Shown: positions 21,023 through 32,069 of the stretch, piece after piece | Layout of the letters: each line of letters starts with the position of its first letter | Numbering within the stretch: the stretch's first letter is position 1 | DNA from: Sycon ciliatum | Taxonomy: Eukaryota > Porifera > Calcarea > Leucosolenida > Sycettidae | Assembly: GCF_964019385.1 (NCBI RefSeq) | Contig: NC_088645.1 | Span: forward strand, 26,996,863 to 27,060,862 | Direction: 5' to 3' | Length of the DNA stretch: 64,000 bases | Notes under the pieces: generated by a model | Databases searched by the model: none | Told to the model about the DNA's origin: nothing | The model's input: the letters and a program-made list of their open reading frames with translations, nothing else | Made by a program: the position numbers and the translations under genes

Positions 21023-21297
21023 TTACTGCGGGCAAACAAATTCATACTGTGGTTGCGGGGCGGATTCTACGACACCATAAGCATCACTTTTGGTAAGGGA
21101 ACTCTCCGCAACATCAGCGTTTTCATAGGCTGCATTTTGTGTCTGACTCGGAACTTCAGGCTGAATCAGTTTGCTTTGTTTCTTCCGATTTGTTATTGTG
21201 GCCACCACCATCGTCGCTATTACCCCGAAAAAGATCCCGCCGACAACACCGCCGATCACACTGCCAAGTGTGTATAACGTCTGGGTTTGATTTTCTT
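21023..21297 (-). CDS. Last exon of a transmembrane receptor: membrane segment and cytoplasmic tail
   Basis: Minus-strand exon from an acceptor with a good pyrimidine tract (TTCTCTCACCTACAG, exon from 21297) to a TGA at 21023-21025. It begins in phase 1. The encoded 91 residues are a short extracellular ENQTQT, a Gly-rich hydrophobic membrane helix (LGSVIGGVVGGIFF then GVIATMVVATI), a basic stop-transfer NRKKQSK, and a tail with tyrosines in acidic or small contexts (AAYENADV, SDAYGVVE, QYEFV). These could be phosphorylation sites. The upstream exons are inferred to be the Ser/Thr stalk at 26461-26532 and the CCP exons at 58.7-59.9 kb, all with matching phase. Type I membrane orientation is inferred. 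Confidence 0.75.
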
Positions 21298-22024
21298 CTG
21301 TAGGTGAGAGAACACAGCACATTGTACGTTCTAACATCTACAGACATAGTGCATGCGTTTTAAACTCAATTTTTTGGATACCTGAACAGAGTTGTTTTTA
21401 TTTTTTATGGCTTTCCATCACAATGCACAGCTTTGGAAGAAAAAAATAATGTCATGAGAACTGAATGGAAAATCTGAACGTGCTGTATTCATATTTTTCA
21501 CGCAAATTGTATGGAACTGTTGGAAACACACCTGGCCAAATGACAATGCATACACGCCTTTCTGCGGAACCTATTATTACATTGTTCTATATTTCTACGG
21601 TGGCCCATGGCCAATAATGAAGATTATAATCAATTATTATGATCGGTTTCCCCAGAATGTTGACAGATTTCTGAGAACCCTACAAAAATGGCTATGGATG
21701 GGCGCTTGCCTGATGTGAAATGTTCCAGGCTGCCTCATTGTGTTGACTGACCGCATAGTGAAGGCCCTACTAATGGGTCGGATAATGCACCTGTCTCAAT
21801 GCCCTCAAAGGAAGGCATACCCTCCAGGCCTACTATGCGATACTGTCATATGTACCTTTTACAAGGTTACTTGATGGCAACAAAATCTTTTTGTTCTGCG
21901 CAATGGGGCCTCCGGCAATACTTTTGTTCGGTGCTCGCTATAGAACTACGAAAAACCAATATATCTCAGAGTGTGGATAGTGCTTCCTTGTATAGAGTCT
22001 TCAAGCTACCCTCTTTATTACTAC

Positions 22025-22140
22025 AACGCGTGGGGCGTGCCACTGCAGCCAAGAAGTGCGCCAAACACTTGGCGCGTCGTCTTGGGTTATGGAAAGGTGG
22101 AAATCTTACTGAGCTCCTCGACGAGAGCGACACTATCCAA
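22025..22140 (+). pseudogene. Retroelement ORF fragment (N-side)
   Basis: The frame reads RVGRATAAKKCAKHLARR, then LGLWKGGNLTELLDE and TIQ, which resembles the segment before the RT domain in a retroelement family of invertebrates (RRL.LWK.GN...LL.E..TIQ). It is about 0.8 kb upstream of a C-terminal fragment of what I believe is the same family at 22927-23340. The stretch between is not recognisable. Recognition is from memory. Confidence 0.4.
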
Positions 22141-22926
22141 CCTGGGTGTACGGGTAGGTCTGGTCATAGGGGATTGCTTTGATGATGATCGACCACGCCA
22201 GTTTGGTAAACGTAGGGACCAGGGCAGAGTTACAGCAGCCGTTCATATACTCAGTTTGTAACCGTTCAGCGCACACAGAAGGACAGAGTTGGTAGATTCG
22301 ACACTGTTCTTAGAACAATAATGCTATTGTATAGATGAATTGCAGGTGCACATCGGGCTAACAGACCGTAGCCTAGTAAGAGTAAGCTGGCACGTAACAG
22401 CTGTTATTCAGCACTCGCATTCATGCTGTTACACAGCTATTGCGGGAAAGAGCAGTTCTTTGCCAGTGGGCGGCACTGATTGCGGGGTTGGTGATATTCT
22501 GCGTCAGAAACACCTCGCGCCTGTTGTGCCAAGTCCGGATGTGTTGTTTCCAGGACTTGATAAAGAAAAACAGCCCTGGCGGTCCGTGGATCGACTGGAC
22601 AGTTTGGTTTGGACTCGGGCGCATGGCGCAGAAGTGTACTTACTGTAAGGGTGCGTCGACCGACTTATGTGCCGCTACCTCCAGCGAGATACAGGTGCCT
22701 GAGAGCTAAAGCCTCTGAGAAACTTGAAAATACAAACTAATTTTGAAAGGTGCTTGGATCGAGTTTCACCTGTTTTATCAGTATTTTACAGTTGCTGCAA
22801 AAAAACTATTCATTCTACCTACATAATAATTTTACATTATAATAAACTATTCGTTTGTTATGGCCGAACAATAATTCATTGTAACCCACACACTTCACGT
22901 ACAAACTAAGACGCGGGGAGCCGTGG

Positions 22927-23340
22927 TTGTGGGGCAGTCGATTTGAGCGAACCCGTATTGATGTCCGGGTTTTTAATCCTTATGCTCGCTCAAATCAGTG
23001 TGCACCACGTACTACTCTGTATCATCGACACGAACGAGAGAAAAGAAGGCACTACGAAAATAGAGTGAGACAAGTGGAGTATGCCGCTTTTGTCCCGGCT
23101 GTGATGTCTGCGAGCGGAGGCATGGGCAAGGCAGCAACGGCCCTCTACAAACGAGTGGCCTCTCTGTTGGCGACGAAAAGAGGGAGCAGTACTCTCATGT
23201 GATGGCTTTAATCAGGTGCAGGATCGCTTTTTCCTTCTTGCAGTCCTGCATCATGTGCCTCCCAGGGTGCAGAAGGCTCTCTAGCCAGTCTTCCGTGGCT
23301 GTGGGTGATACCTCTGCTGCGGTGGCAGTGGTAGAGGCCC
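22927..23340 (+). pseudogene. Retroelement ORF C-terminal fragment
   Basis: Frame from 22927: GSRFERTRIDVRVFNPYA, then RHEREKRRHYENRVRQVE and SASGGMGKAATALYKR. This matches a conserved C-terminal region (DVRVFNP, KR..Y..R.R.VE, TGGMG..A...YKRLA.LL) seen next to reverse transcriptases in many invertebrate retroelements. After the stop at 23200 the family's tail (ALIRCRIAFSFLQSCIM) continues one frame over, so there is a frameshift near 23195. Non-functional. Confidence 0.5.
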
Positions 23341-23415
23341 AGGTAAGGGCTTAGCGTGCACGAGCGGTATCAGTGAGTGGAATATTGACTTGAAGTTGAA
23401 CTTGCTTCTGTTTAC

Positions 23416-23419
23416 TTAA
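23416..23419. repeat. TTAA target-site duplication, left
   Basis: TTAA directly before the piggyBac end; the second copy is at 25942-25945. Confidence 0.9.
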
Positions 23420-25941
23420 CCCTTTGTGCGCTCAACGAGCGATTTCGCTCGTTTCAAATGCGCGTCACATTTTTGATCGTCGCGCTTGACTGGTTTACCG
23501 CATCGCGCCGAGACTTCACCACCGCGTACCTGAGAAAATTTCCGTGACGTAGGTACTAAACATGATGTAGGTCGCCACTAAATTTTTTTTGATAGCACGC
23601 TTTGAAAGAGCCTTTGCAATTATGTCAAAATTAGAATTTGGACTTATCCAGCGATGGATGCAGACGAGGCGCTTCGCCTAATACAAGACGCGGACCAAGC
23701 AGATCTCCCAGTAGAGGATATCGCTTGCTCTTCAGGCGACGAGGTAGGCGACTCGGACAACGATTTTATTTCGTCTGACGAGGAAGATCGCCTGAATGAC
23801 GATCTCTTTTCCGACTTGGAGCAAATAGGATCCGATTCGGCTGACGATATCGCTATTCCTGTTCCCGTCGCTGCTCGTGGACGTGGCCCTGGACGAGGCA
23901 GAGGCCAAGCAGTAGGTGTCCCCGCGCGTGGAAGAGGGCGAGGACGTGGAGCTGCGACAGGGCGAGGACATTGAGTTGCGACAGGGCGAGGACGTGGAGC
24001 TGCAAGAGGGCGAGGACGCGGAGCTGCAAGAGGGCAAGGACGAGGACGTGGTATACAGTACGAAAATTGTAGTGGCTATGATGATGTTGACCAGCTGCAA
24101 ACCAATACACCTGAGTTCAACATAACTGGCACTGGTTTGAACCTACCTGATAATTTCGCTCCAACATGTGAACTTGATTTCTTCAAACTATATTTCCCGG
24201 ACGAAGTTGTGGATTCAATTGTCAAGTTTACAAATTTGTATGCGCACGAGCATATCGCTGAAAAAAAGACGTACCAGACGGATGGTGTGTGGAAGGAGAC
24301 CAACCGTAATGAGTTTTACGGCCTCCTTGCATTTCTCTTCTTCCAGGGATTTCATCCTCTGCCTGCGACGAGGGACTACTGGCGCGTTACGTCGTTGTAC
24401 AACGGAAACTATGCACGCTGCATGATTCGAACCTACCGGAGGTACTTAGCGCTGATGTGCTTCATCAAGATTGTGGACTTCAGGGCAGAGGATATAAATG
24501 ATCGACTTCGTAAGGTGCGATACCTTCACGACCATCTGCAGGCGGCCTGCAAGCGTTTGTTCATCCCTGGCAAGTGCGTTAGTGTTGACGAGCGCATGGT
24601 CAAGTGCAAGGGACGCGCTCCTTTTACGCAGTATATGCCCAAAAAGCCCGTCAAATGGGGCTTCAAGGTCTTCGCTGCCTGCGACGCCCAAAGCTCCATT
24701 GTTGTAAACTTTGAAGTTTACACAGGCCAGCAACCTGGAGGTGAAAATGGCCTGACTCATGCTGTGGTGATGCGGCTGGTCAGTGACGTGCGCGCCGGAA
24801 GTGTGATCTACACGGACAATTTTTACACTTCCGAAACCCTGGCCACATCTCTTCGTACCAAGCAAATATCGTTGGTTGGCACCGTCCGCGCGAACCGCAC
24901 TGGATTTCCAGCCGTATTGCGGACCGACATGAAACAGTTCGAGAAACATGCAGAGCGAGGTGCAACACGCTATGTTCGCAACGGAGATCACCTGTACCAG
25001 CAATGGAAGGACAAGCGGTGTGTGTCAATGTACAGCAACATACATCAGGGCCATGAGCATGACACAGTAACAAGAAATGTCAAGATTGATGGTGCACACC
25101 AGCAAATGGAAGTGCAGAGGCCAATGTGCATCAGAGACTACAACAGCAGCATGGGTGGAGTCGACACGTTCGATCAGCTGATCGAAACGCACCGTGTGCT
25201 TCGCAAAACGAAGAAATACTGGAAGAGTCTCTTCTTGGATATGGTCGACGTGTGCGCTGTCAATGCATACCGCCTCTTTCACTTGTGGCAGAGCCAGCAT
25301 CCAGGGGTGATAAGTCGACGATGCAACTTGCAGCACTCGGATTTCCGCTGTAACCTCATCCGGCAGCTGTCATCGATTGATGAGCATGCACCGCCACCGA
25401 AGCGCTCGTATCGCCCAGTGCCTGTTCCGCAGGATGTCCAGGTTCCTGTTGCTCAGCTTCACATACCTGGAGTGAGGAAAAGGAAGAACTGCAGAAACTG
25501 CACAGAAGTGGGTAACAAGCAGCACCAGTGTGTAACCTACTGCACTACGTGCGATGTTCACCTCCACATCACGAGCGACCACGACTGCTACGCCGCTTAC
25601 CATGCACGCCACTTCCCGTGAAGGATATCTTATCTCAGTGCTGTGAGTTTCTATCTTGTCTACTGTATATTTGTACATAAAAGTATGGTTTCATTTCCTT
25701 CCTATGGTGCGCTCTGTAAATAACGCGGCTATACACTTGATTATGACAATATGTGCCTAATATGGCAACATTGGTAACCATGGCAACATTCTAACATAGT
25801 TTTTTGGATTCAGCCGAACGATTCCATTCAGAAAAACACAACTTCTAATTACATATTCTCAAAAACTGTGGAGTTACAGGGGATTATTGTCGGAATGGAA
25901 AATTTGGTCATTTTCTCCGAAACCAGTGGACTCACAAAGGG
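23420..25941 (+). mobile_element. Full-length piggyBac transposon, 2.52 kb
   Basis: The ends are CCCTTTGTG on the left (23420-23428) and the inverse CACAAAGGG on the right (25933-25941), with scattered further matches. Both are flanked by TTAA, as required for piggyBac. A hairpin-forming GAGCGATTTCGCTC lies just inside the left end (about 23439-23452). The element has one transposase frame and nothing else. Intact ends and a nearly open gene suggest recent mobility. Confidence 0.95.
23654..25621 (+). pseudogene. piggyBac transposase with one premature stop
   Basis: From ATG 23654 a single frame of 655 codons runs to TGA 25619-25621, broken only by TGA 23972-23974. N-terminal acidic region (SSGDEVGDSDNDF) is followed by an Arg-Gly repeat (RGRGPGRGRG) in which the stop lies; the neighbouring repeat has CGTGGA where this has CATTGA. 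The DDE/D catalytic domain follows, with the first Asp in SVDERMVKCKGR, the second in VIYTDNFYTS and the third in NSSMGGVDTFDQ. It ends in a Cys/His-rich finger (CRNCTEVGNKQHQC, CTTCDVHLH, HDCYAAYH). All are standard piggyBac features. The catalytic part from about 24040 on is intact. Confidence 0.92.
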
Positions 25942-25945
25942 TTAA

Positions 25946-26190
25946 GTAGGTGTATACATTATGATGCTGTTTTTTTTGCATGTTTTTTTCTTTTTTCTTT
26001 CTTTCTTGAACTTTGAGTTGAAATTTTTGGAACACTTGGGAAAAATATTCATTGTGTTTATTTTGCCCGTAAAAGAGGCTGTAAAGACGCGGGGAGTCCC
26101 AAGTTACAGTGTCCCACCCGCCAGTTAGGATTCACAGGAAGTGTGAGTTACGTAGTCTGAAGAAAGTGGTCAACGGTCTCTGTTCTGATG
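25946..26190. other. No feature recognised
   Basis: T-rich flank between the piggyBac and the SINE. Confidence 0.4.
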
Positions 26191-26194
26191 ACGT

Positions 26195-26340
26195 CTACAT
26201 CTTAGCTCAGTGGTTAGAGCATCACTGGCTTCAAGCGAAGATTCATGGTTCGAATCTTGGTGGTCCCCTTGTCTGGTGGCAGTCAATTTTGGCTTCAGAC
26301 TTTTCCTGTTTGTGTCTTTCCCTTAAAGCATTGAATAGTT
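26195..26340 (+). mobile_element. tRNA-derived SINE, copy A
   Basis: Polymerase III boxes: A box TAGCTCAGTGGTTAGAGCA from 26203 and B box GGTTCGAATCT from 26247. A SINE body follows (GTCAATTTTGGCTTCAGAC, TTTTCC, TTGTGTCTTTCCCT) that is shared with copy B at 47315-47445. The shared body after the tRNA-like part shows it is a SINE and not a tRNA gene. Confidence 0.8.
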
Positions 26341-26460
26341 GATTTTCAATACTTGTTTTCATTTCAATACTACGGCTTTTGTTTCCTCCAAGATGTTTTA
26401 AAATAATAGAGTGCTACTTCTACAACTTGATTTCCTCAACTCATTTGAGATTGTACATAC

Positions 26461-26532
26461 CGCTAGTTGTCGTGCAGGATTCACGTGTTGATCCTGTTGT
26501 TGATCCAGGTGTTGATCCGGGTGTTGAGTTGA
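26461..26532 (-). CDS. Ser/Thr-rich stalk exon of the receptor gene
   Basis: A 72-base minus-strand exon between an acceptor (TTTAATCTTTCAG, exon from 26532) and a donor GTATGT after 26461; phase 1-1. It encodes 24 residues with the repeat STPGSTPGSTTGST and SCTTTS, a typical O-glycosylated mucin-like stalk. In phase and order it fits directly before the transmembrane exon at 21297 on the same strand. GATCC-containing repeats inside suggest it grew by slippage. Confidence 0.6.
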
Positions 26533-28084
26533 CTGAAAGATTAAAACAAACATGAGCAGTGAAACAAGAAAGAGAATGGCATAACATCAGATCTGTGGAG
26601 AAATATTCACGGTTCACAAAAGAGCCAGAGAGACTAACTGGTCCGCCAGCGGTTGTAAAGCCATTCCTAAGTCATTCAGTACACATGCACATGAATTTGC
26701 TCTGCGAACTATCGACTAAGTTACTGGCCGATCAAAGTCGCAACAAGAACCTCAGGCATCGTTCGACAACCTCAGCACAAGGTCCGGCTAAGTCGTGACG
26801 GACCACAAGTCCTCTTAAGGGTATTCTCCGCTTACAATCATTTACCCCAGCCCAAGTAAACAAGCTGCTCGCTCAGGGTAGCGCAAGCTAAGTACGGGGA
26901 GTGACGGTCTTCCGGAATTGGCCCTTAAAATGACCTCTTACACATTTGCCCTTTCCTTCAGTGACTTCTTTACGAGTCCTTGTGACCTGGGAAAGTGCCA
27001 GCTGCATTCAAGCTCTCTTATGTTTCTCCCCTTTTCAAAGTGGGGACACTGACCGTTGCCATAACGGTAGTCCCGGCGATACCTCTGGTTTCGATCGTGT
27101 CCCGCCTAGTTCACACTCGACGGGGCGGGACGGGACGCAACGTAAGAATCGACTGGAAGGGACAGGACTGTCTGACAGCGTCCAATGTGAACACCAGGAT
27201 CGGGAACGCAGCGTACTAACGTACTGATCTTGAAGTGGAGGGAAAAGTTGGATCAGTTCATCTTTTCATACCCTAGACGTAGACGAGGAAGTAAGCATAC
27301 AAAACGGCTGCTTTTGAGTGTGTACAGGAGACGGCGTCGTGCGCTAACTACTATCGATTCGTACCTAGACATTTTGAACTTTTCGAACGCTATCCATGAT
27401 AACTCGCAGAATGGCTAACCGTTCAAGAGCGTGACAGACACACTGTATTATCACTTACTGGGGCTATATTTTGAATGGCAAAACCTTCAGGCTACGTTTT
27501 TGGTTTCCATGAAACACTGGTACTGCGAACTTGATTCCGTTTCATTTTAAAGAGAAATAATAGAAAAGAGATTAGAAGCGGTGAGGCCTCTTGCAGTTTC
27601 ATACAGAATTACAGATGGAGCGGACTCGCTCCCTTCTATTTACACTGCAACGTTCGAACACATTTTCGTAGTTAAAACAACGTTTCGGTATATAGCCCTC
27701 ATCAGGTTTGCAATGATGTGCACTCTACAAAGGAGCAGCAAATATACTGTGCTGTGCTGTGTTTGCGCCAAATGTGTCAGCTACAAAGGTGGCGAAAGGG
27801 ATTGGTGATATATTAATATCCAGATACGATATATTCACAGTAGTGCCCAGCCAGCATTAGTGTTTACTTGCGGCCGCAAGTTGCGGATTTCAACAGATTT
27901 CAATAGAAAAGAAGTATTAAAAAAATTAGAAATTAGGTACAAATGTCACCCTGTCACTCATCGTGACTTGTGACTCGCGCAGTTTGCTGTTGAACATCAC
28001 AACGACTGCAGCGTGCTGTGTCCTAAGAATCGTACAAGATTTTACCGCTCGCCTCAGCCGTCCCAACAGGCCCGTAAGTCCTGC
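26533..28084. other. Intron of the receptor gene; mostly unassigned
   Basis: No coding signal recognised. The minus strand at 27671-27712 reads CCUGAUGA, a possible stem, GAAACGUUG, resembling a hammerhead core, but no stem III or cleavage triplet could be placed. Confidence 0.35.
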
Positions 28085-28939
28085 ACCGTCACCGTTGCGT
28101 CGACTGTGAACTATGCTTAAGAGAAAATTGTCAAGGACCAACTGAACAAATACCTCAACGAGAAAGGCTTGCTCCCTACCACGCAATATGCATACCGCTT
28201 CGGTCGCTCGACGGAGGATGCGCTTGTGCGAGCAGTGGACCTATGGAAGGACGCACAGATCCAGACGTGAACTACTGACAATGTCAGGATTGATATGTCG
28301 AAAGCAATCGACCAAGTCCAACATCAATGCCTCATCATAAAGCAGCATTCACTGGGTTTTTGAACTTTTCATGGTATCATCTTTGACTGTTTCATCAGCT
28401 ACTTGACGGGTAGTCACCAACGGATAAAAGTTGGCAGAAAGCTGTCTGCTGGAGTGTCCAGCAGCAGATGTGTGCCACAAGGAACTGTCATCTGTCCGCT
28501 TCTGTTTGTTTTGTACATACACGCTAAAAATGAAGTCCTGCTCACCATAATCCACCAGGAGTTTGCAGACGACATCATCATTGACTTTTCACACTCAGAC
28601 CCATTGTTCTCTGTTCAGACTCTCTTGGAGGGCATCACCAAGCTCGCTAAATGGCTGGAGGAAATCGAGCTCCTCCTTAGTAAGAGAAAAGCCCACTTCA
28701 TGTTCGTAAAGCCACGAGCGCAGCCAAACCCACTTTGTCTCGTCCGCTGTAATAGGGATGAATCTGCTACGGTGTCCTCAGCAAGTTACCTGAGTGTTAC
28801 CATCTACGACGACCTGAGCTGGCGTTCCCATATCCCGTAGATACTCTCAGAAGGCACTGAGCCGGCTGTCGCGGCATGGGGATACGCTGAGTCTTCAGGC
28901 TCGGCTGACGTGGTACCTTGCCATGATCCGTGCGAAACA
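28085..28939 (+). pseudogene. LINE reverse-transcriptase fragment A
   Basis: Reading through several stops: KDQLNKYLNEKGLL and YRFGRSTEDAL (RT finger), DMSKAIDQVQHQCL, then RCVPQGTVICPLLFVLYI and HQEFADDIIIDF (catalytic FADD), followed by KLAKWLEEIELLLS and the thumb to about 28939 (KALSRLSRHG). Stops at about 28269 and 28360 disable it. It is cut off at 28939 by LINE B, which differs in family. 28403-28840 is the longest open piece (145 codons). Confidence 0.7.
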
Positions 28940-30050
28940 ACCTTTCCGCAGCTGTGTCGGCTATCTCTCTTCTTCCCTGCGTGTCCAAAGTATGTGAACG
29001 CATCTTTTATGATCACTTATACAGACATGTTTCGCCGTTTCTGAGTCCCGCACAATCTGGGTTTCGTAAAGGCGACTCCACCTCCCTTCAACTGACCCGC
29101 ATCGTGCAGGAGGTGTGCCAGCATAGGGATAACAGAGCGCTTGCTGGTATTTGCTTCTTTGACTTGGCCAAGGCGCTTGATACCGTCTGGCATCGAGGAC
29201 TTTTGGCCAAGCTCGAGCATGCATGCAGATTACGCAAACAACCACTCTCCTGGCTGAAATCTTATCTCTCTGGGCATTATCAGTACGTAACTGTGCTTGG
29301 CATATCCTCGGCTGCAGAGCCAGTATTGTCAGGCGTTCCTCAAGGATCAATTCTTGGTCGCCTACTATTTATAATTTACGTAAACGATTTACCTGAAGTC
29401 TGCCCTGGAACGTCTCTGTTTGCTAACGACACGATCCTTTTCACCTCATCAGCTTCTCTCACTGGCCTGAAAAACAACTTGCGTACTGGCATTCAGGAAG
29501 TTCTTTCCTGGATGTCGTCCTGGAGATTGTCCCCAAATCTATCAAAAACAAAGATCATGCTCTTCCCGCCCCAGCCAGAGTTCACAACCCTCAGCCATGC
29601 CAACTTTCCAAATCCAATTGATATAGTGTCTTCTCACAAACGCCTTGGCATTGTGATTGACTCTGCACTCTCTTGGGTACCCCAAATCGAATATATCTGT
29701 AAAAAATCAAGTAAATCCTTAGGACTTCTCCCCCCCCCCCCCCCCCACTGCTCCTACCTACCACTTTCTTGCAAGCTTCATTTTTATTTAGCCTGCCTTC
29801 GCCCAAAATTTGATTATGCCGATACGTCTTGGGTTAGATGATCCTCTTCCGCTGCAGCAAAGCTTGAAATACACCACAAGAAAATCCTTAAAATTCTCCT
29901 CCGTCAACCCCAGATGCTCTCATCATCCGCCCTTTATAAAATCGCTCACACAACCCCGTTATCACATGGACGCAGTGCACACCTTGCTTCTCTTGTCCAT
30001 TCCATTAAGCTTGAGTTGTGCCCACCTCATCTCATGTGTTTTAATTCCCG
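28940..30050 (+). pseudogene. LINE reverse-transcriptase fragment B
   Basis: Starts within the RT domain (SAISLLPCVSKVCERIF), continues PAQSGFRKGDST, CFFDLAKALDTVWHRG, SGVPQGSILGRLLF and the active-site box LFANDTIL, where the usual FADD has become FAND, removing a catalytic aspartate. TGA at 29839-29841 interrupts it; the same frame then carries the C-terminus (KLEIHHKKILKILL, ALYKIAHTTPLS). A C-run of about 18 bases (29730-29747) lies in the thumb. It is of the same family as the LINE at 50.5-53.5 kb (both have FDLAKA.DTVWHRGLLAKL), of the CR1/Jockey kind. Confidence 0.8.
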
Positions 30051-30190
30051 TAGCTATGCAGAAGACGTGACTTCAGTAACGTCTGGCGCTAGCCAGCGTC
30101 CACACAGCTGTAATTTGGTGTTTGTGTGTTTGTTTGTTTGTTTGTGTCACGGCTGGAGCTATCCCGTATCTGTCCCGTATCTGTCCCGTA
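30044..30190 (+). repeat. Repeat with (GTTT)n, second copy inverted at 54330-54470
   Basis: CCGTAGCTATGCAGAAGACG, AACGTCTGGCGCTAGCCAG, CCACACAGCTGTAATTTGGT, then GTTT repeats and TGTCACGGCTGG. The inverse occurs within the nested insertion of the LTR element. It is followed by three copies of an 11-bp CCCGTATCTGT repeat. Confidence 0.7.
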
Positions 30191-30412
30191 TCTGTGACTA
30201 CAAAGGCTCTACAGGATTGTACATAACAGCTGGCCACAATATTTGCGGGCTCCTGTATCTGTCCCGTACTGTACCAATATTCGTCGTATTATGTATACGA
30301 CTCCCTGATGTAGAGGGAGATTTGGAAAGAAATAGGGAGAAGAGGAGGAAATTAAATAAGAATAGACGCCGAATAGGTGATAGGATGCGTCCGCATTAAC
30401 ATACATGTACTT

Positions 30413-30690
30413 TGGAAGAGAGATCCCGTCATCTCCAGAATAAGCGTGAAAGAGCGATTCAGCGCCGGTCACAGGAAACGTCGGAAGAGAGATCCCGTCG
30501 ACTCCAGAACCCCCGTGATCGGCAGAGTCCGCCGGTCCCAGGCAACGTCAGGACAGACATCCCGTTGAGTCCAGAACGCCCGTGATCGGCAGAGTCTGAG
30601 CCGGTCCCAGGAAACGTCAGGACAGACATCCCGTCGAGTCCAGAACGCCCGTGATCGGCAGAGTCAGCGCTGATCCCTGTGAACGTCAGG
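30413..30690. repeat. 69-bp tandem repeat, four units
   Basis: Units begin near 30414, 30483, 30550 and 30619 (GAC or GAGATCCCGTCGA, CCAGAACGCCCGTGATCGGC, CCGGTCCCAGGAAACGTC). The period of 67-69 bases keeps a minus-strand frame open, but the peptide looks non-biological. Confidence 0.85.
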
Positions 30691-30965
30691 ACAGACATCC
30701 CGTCGACGCGCAGAAAAACTAAATCTGCAGCCTCTTTTGCCGTCGGACAGAATACGTAATTAGGAGACTGTAAAGTTATGTAATGTCCAAATTTCCACGT
30801 GAGCAGCAGGTCACTCGCGTTGATTTTTTGAAGTGCGAGCCAAATAACGGGAGCTGAACTTTCGCGTCGCGGACATCCGGTCGACGCGCAGAAAAACTAA
30901 ATCTGCAGACTCTTTTGCCGTCGGACAGGATACGTATTTTAGGAGACTGCTAAGCTATGTAATGT
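30688..30965. repeat. Direct repeat, about 95 bp, period 178
   Basis: GTCGACGCGCAGAAAAACTA then AATCTGCAG, CTCTTTTGCCGTCGGACAG occurs at about 30690-30785 and 30868-30963. The spacer at 30830-30870 contains the MITE-type AGCCAAATAACG..G...GAACTTTC also seen at 3181-3210. Confidence 0.75.
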
Positions 30966-31194
30966 GCTCCACAGGCAACCATGCATTCGGCGTCGTCATT
31001 GGCTCAACAGGTCAATGTACATGTATTTCTACAAAAATGCCAGAAAATCAGATTACTGTATTAAAATCAACTAATTTTCGCTGGCGATTTAATTTCGCTG
31101 ATTTCGCCGCTTGGTACCAACCGGCCAAAGTAAATCGCAAACCAAAGTTTGTCATATAGGCAAATGATGCATGATTGAGCAATGGATGCATGTG

Positions 31195-31283
31195 AGAGCA
31201 AAAATACCGATCGATTTCAAATTTGACGTGAAATTGCGCGCCACGAATAACGTGCATCTTAACCTCTCTGATAGAGAGGTTTC
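31195..31283 (-). repeat. Partial copy of the 3.1-kb MITE family
   Basis: The inverse reads TCAGAGAGGTTAAGATGCAC, GTTATT and TTTCACGTCAAATTTG, matching 3067-3130. Confidence 0.6.
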
Positions 31284-31435
31284 TATTTTTCATCGGCCAA
31301 AATTTGTTGATTTACAGTATAAGGAGATAAAAAGAAAAGAAGGAGCAAACCAAAAGTAGATGATTATTAGAGAAATAACAATCCGCAATAAATTCTGCAA
31401 ATACTTTTGCCTCAGTTCTTATAACATGTACGATG

Positions 31436-31900
31436 AGCTAGGCAAAAAAAGTATAAAAGCATAGCGTAGGGCCCTGAGCTTCCAAGCTCTCTCGTTGGTT
31501 CTCTTCTCTAAGAACTAGAAACTCGATCTTACTCCCTAAGTGTAACTCATCCACTCTTTTGCGCTCCCCTCTCTTTGTTGCTTATTCTGTTTTGCTCACT
31601 CTACCCAGAGAAGTTAGGGATCTGACCTCACTCCGCCTGTTTAAGATCCTTGCTGCCCCTTATTTCCTACGACATAAATAGCTCATTATCCACATGTCCT
31701 TTGCGTCTCTGTGTTTTTCAGTGTTTTTATTATACATCATCTTTCTTTACGGAGTTGTTGTTGCTGTTCTTTTTCCTACTCTTTCTTTTCCCTCCCCTTA
31801 CTTTTATTTATCGCCGTTGTAGGCAAACACCCACTCTCTTCACATTGGCCGGTGTTTCCACCGAGTCTTGAGATGTTGTAATAAATATAAATATGAATAT
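31436..31900. other. Repeat-derived, no gene
   Basis: 31455-31497 (AAGCATAGCGTAGGGCCC then TGAGCTTCCAAGCTC) is the inverse of 53809-53850. The rest is T/C-rich and ends near AATAAATATAAATATG, possibly a LINE 3' tail. Confidence 0.45.
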
Positions 31901-31960
31901 ACTTATAGGTGGTTTTCTCTTTACATATTACTCTTGGCTCAAAATCCCATTTTTTATTAG

Positions 31961-32011
31961 GCACACCTGATGAGCCATTACCGGCAATACGGCGAAATGT
32001 ACGTCATGTGG
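31961..32011 (+). ncRNA. Hammerhead ribozyme motif, second family
   Basis: Core CUGAUGA, stem II GCC / GGC (GCCAU/ACGGC; relative at 15.97 kb has GCCGU/ACAGC, implying an original 5-bp GCCGU/ACGGC), GAAA, minimal stem III closing a GUAC loop, cleavage triplet GUC, and stem I CACA / UGUG with the first pair lost (C-A). Followed by the repeat at 32070-32385. Confidence 0.6.
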
Positions 32012-32069
32012 AACGACTTGGTATTGCACCAAACCCGGCCAACATCGTTACATAAACATGGCGTTTTAT

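Noticed and set aside
23875-24070. Second frame with Glu-Asp-Val-Glu repeats (RGEDVELRQ type) as a gene
   Set aside because: An out-of-frame reading of the Arg-Gly repeat in the transposase.
24446-25336. Minus-strand frames opposite the piggyBac transposase
   Set aside because: Shadows of the transposase frame.
26203-26275. tRNA gene with A and B boxes
   Set aside because: The sequence after it is shared with 47.3 kb, showing a SINE; the cloverleaf is imperfect.
29729-29748. C-run as a functional element (also G-runs at 1252 and 5213)
   Set aside because: Homopolymers of this sort are slippage or assembly-prone and carry no other signal.
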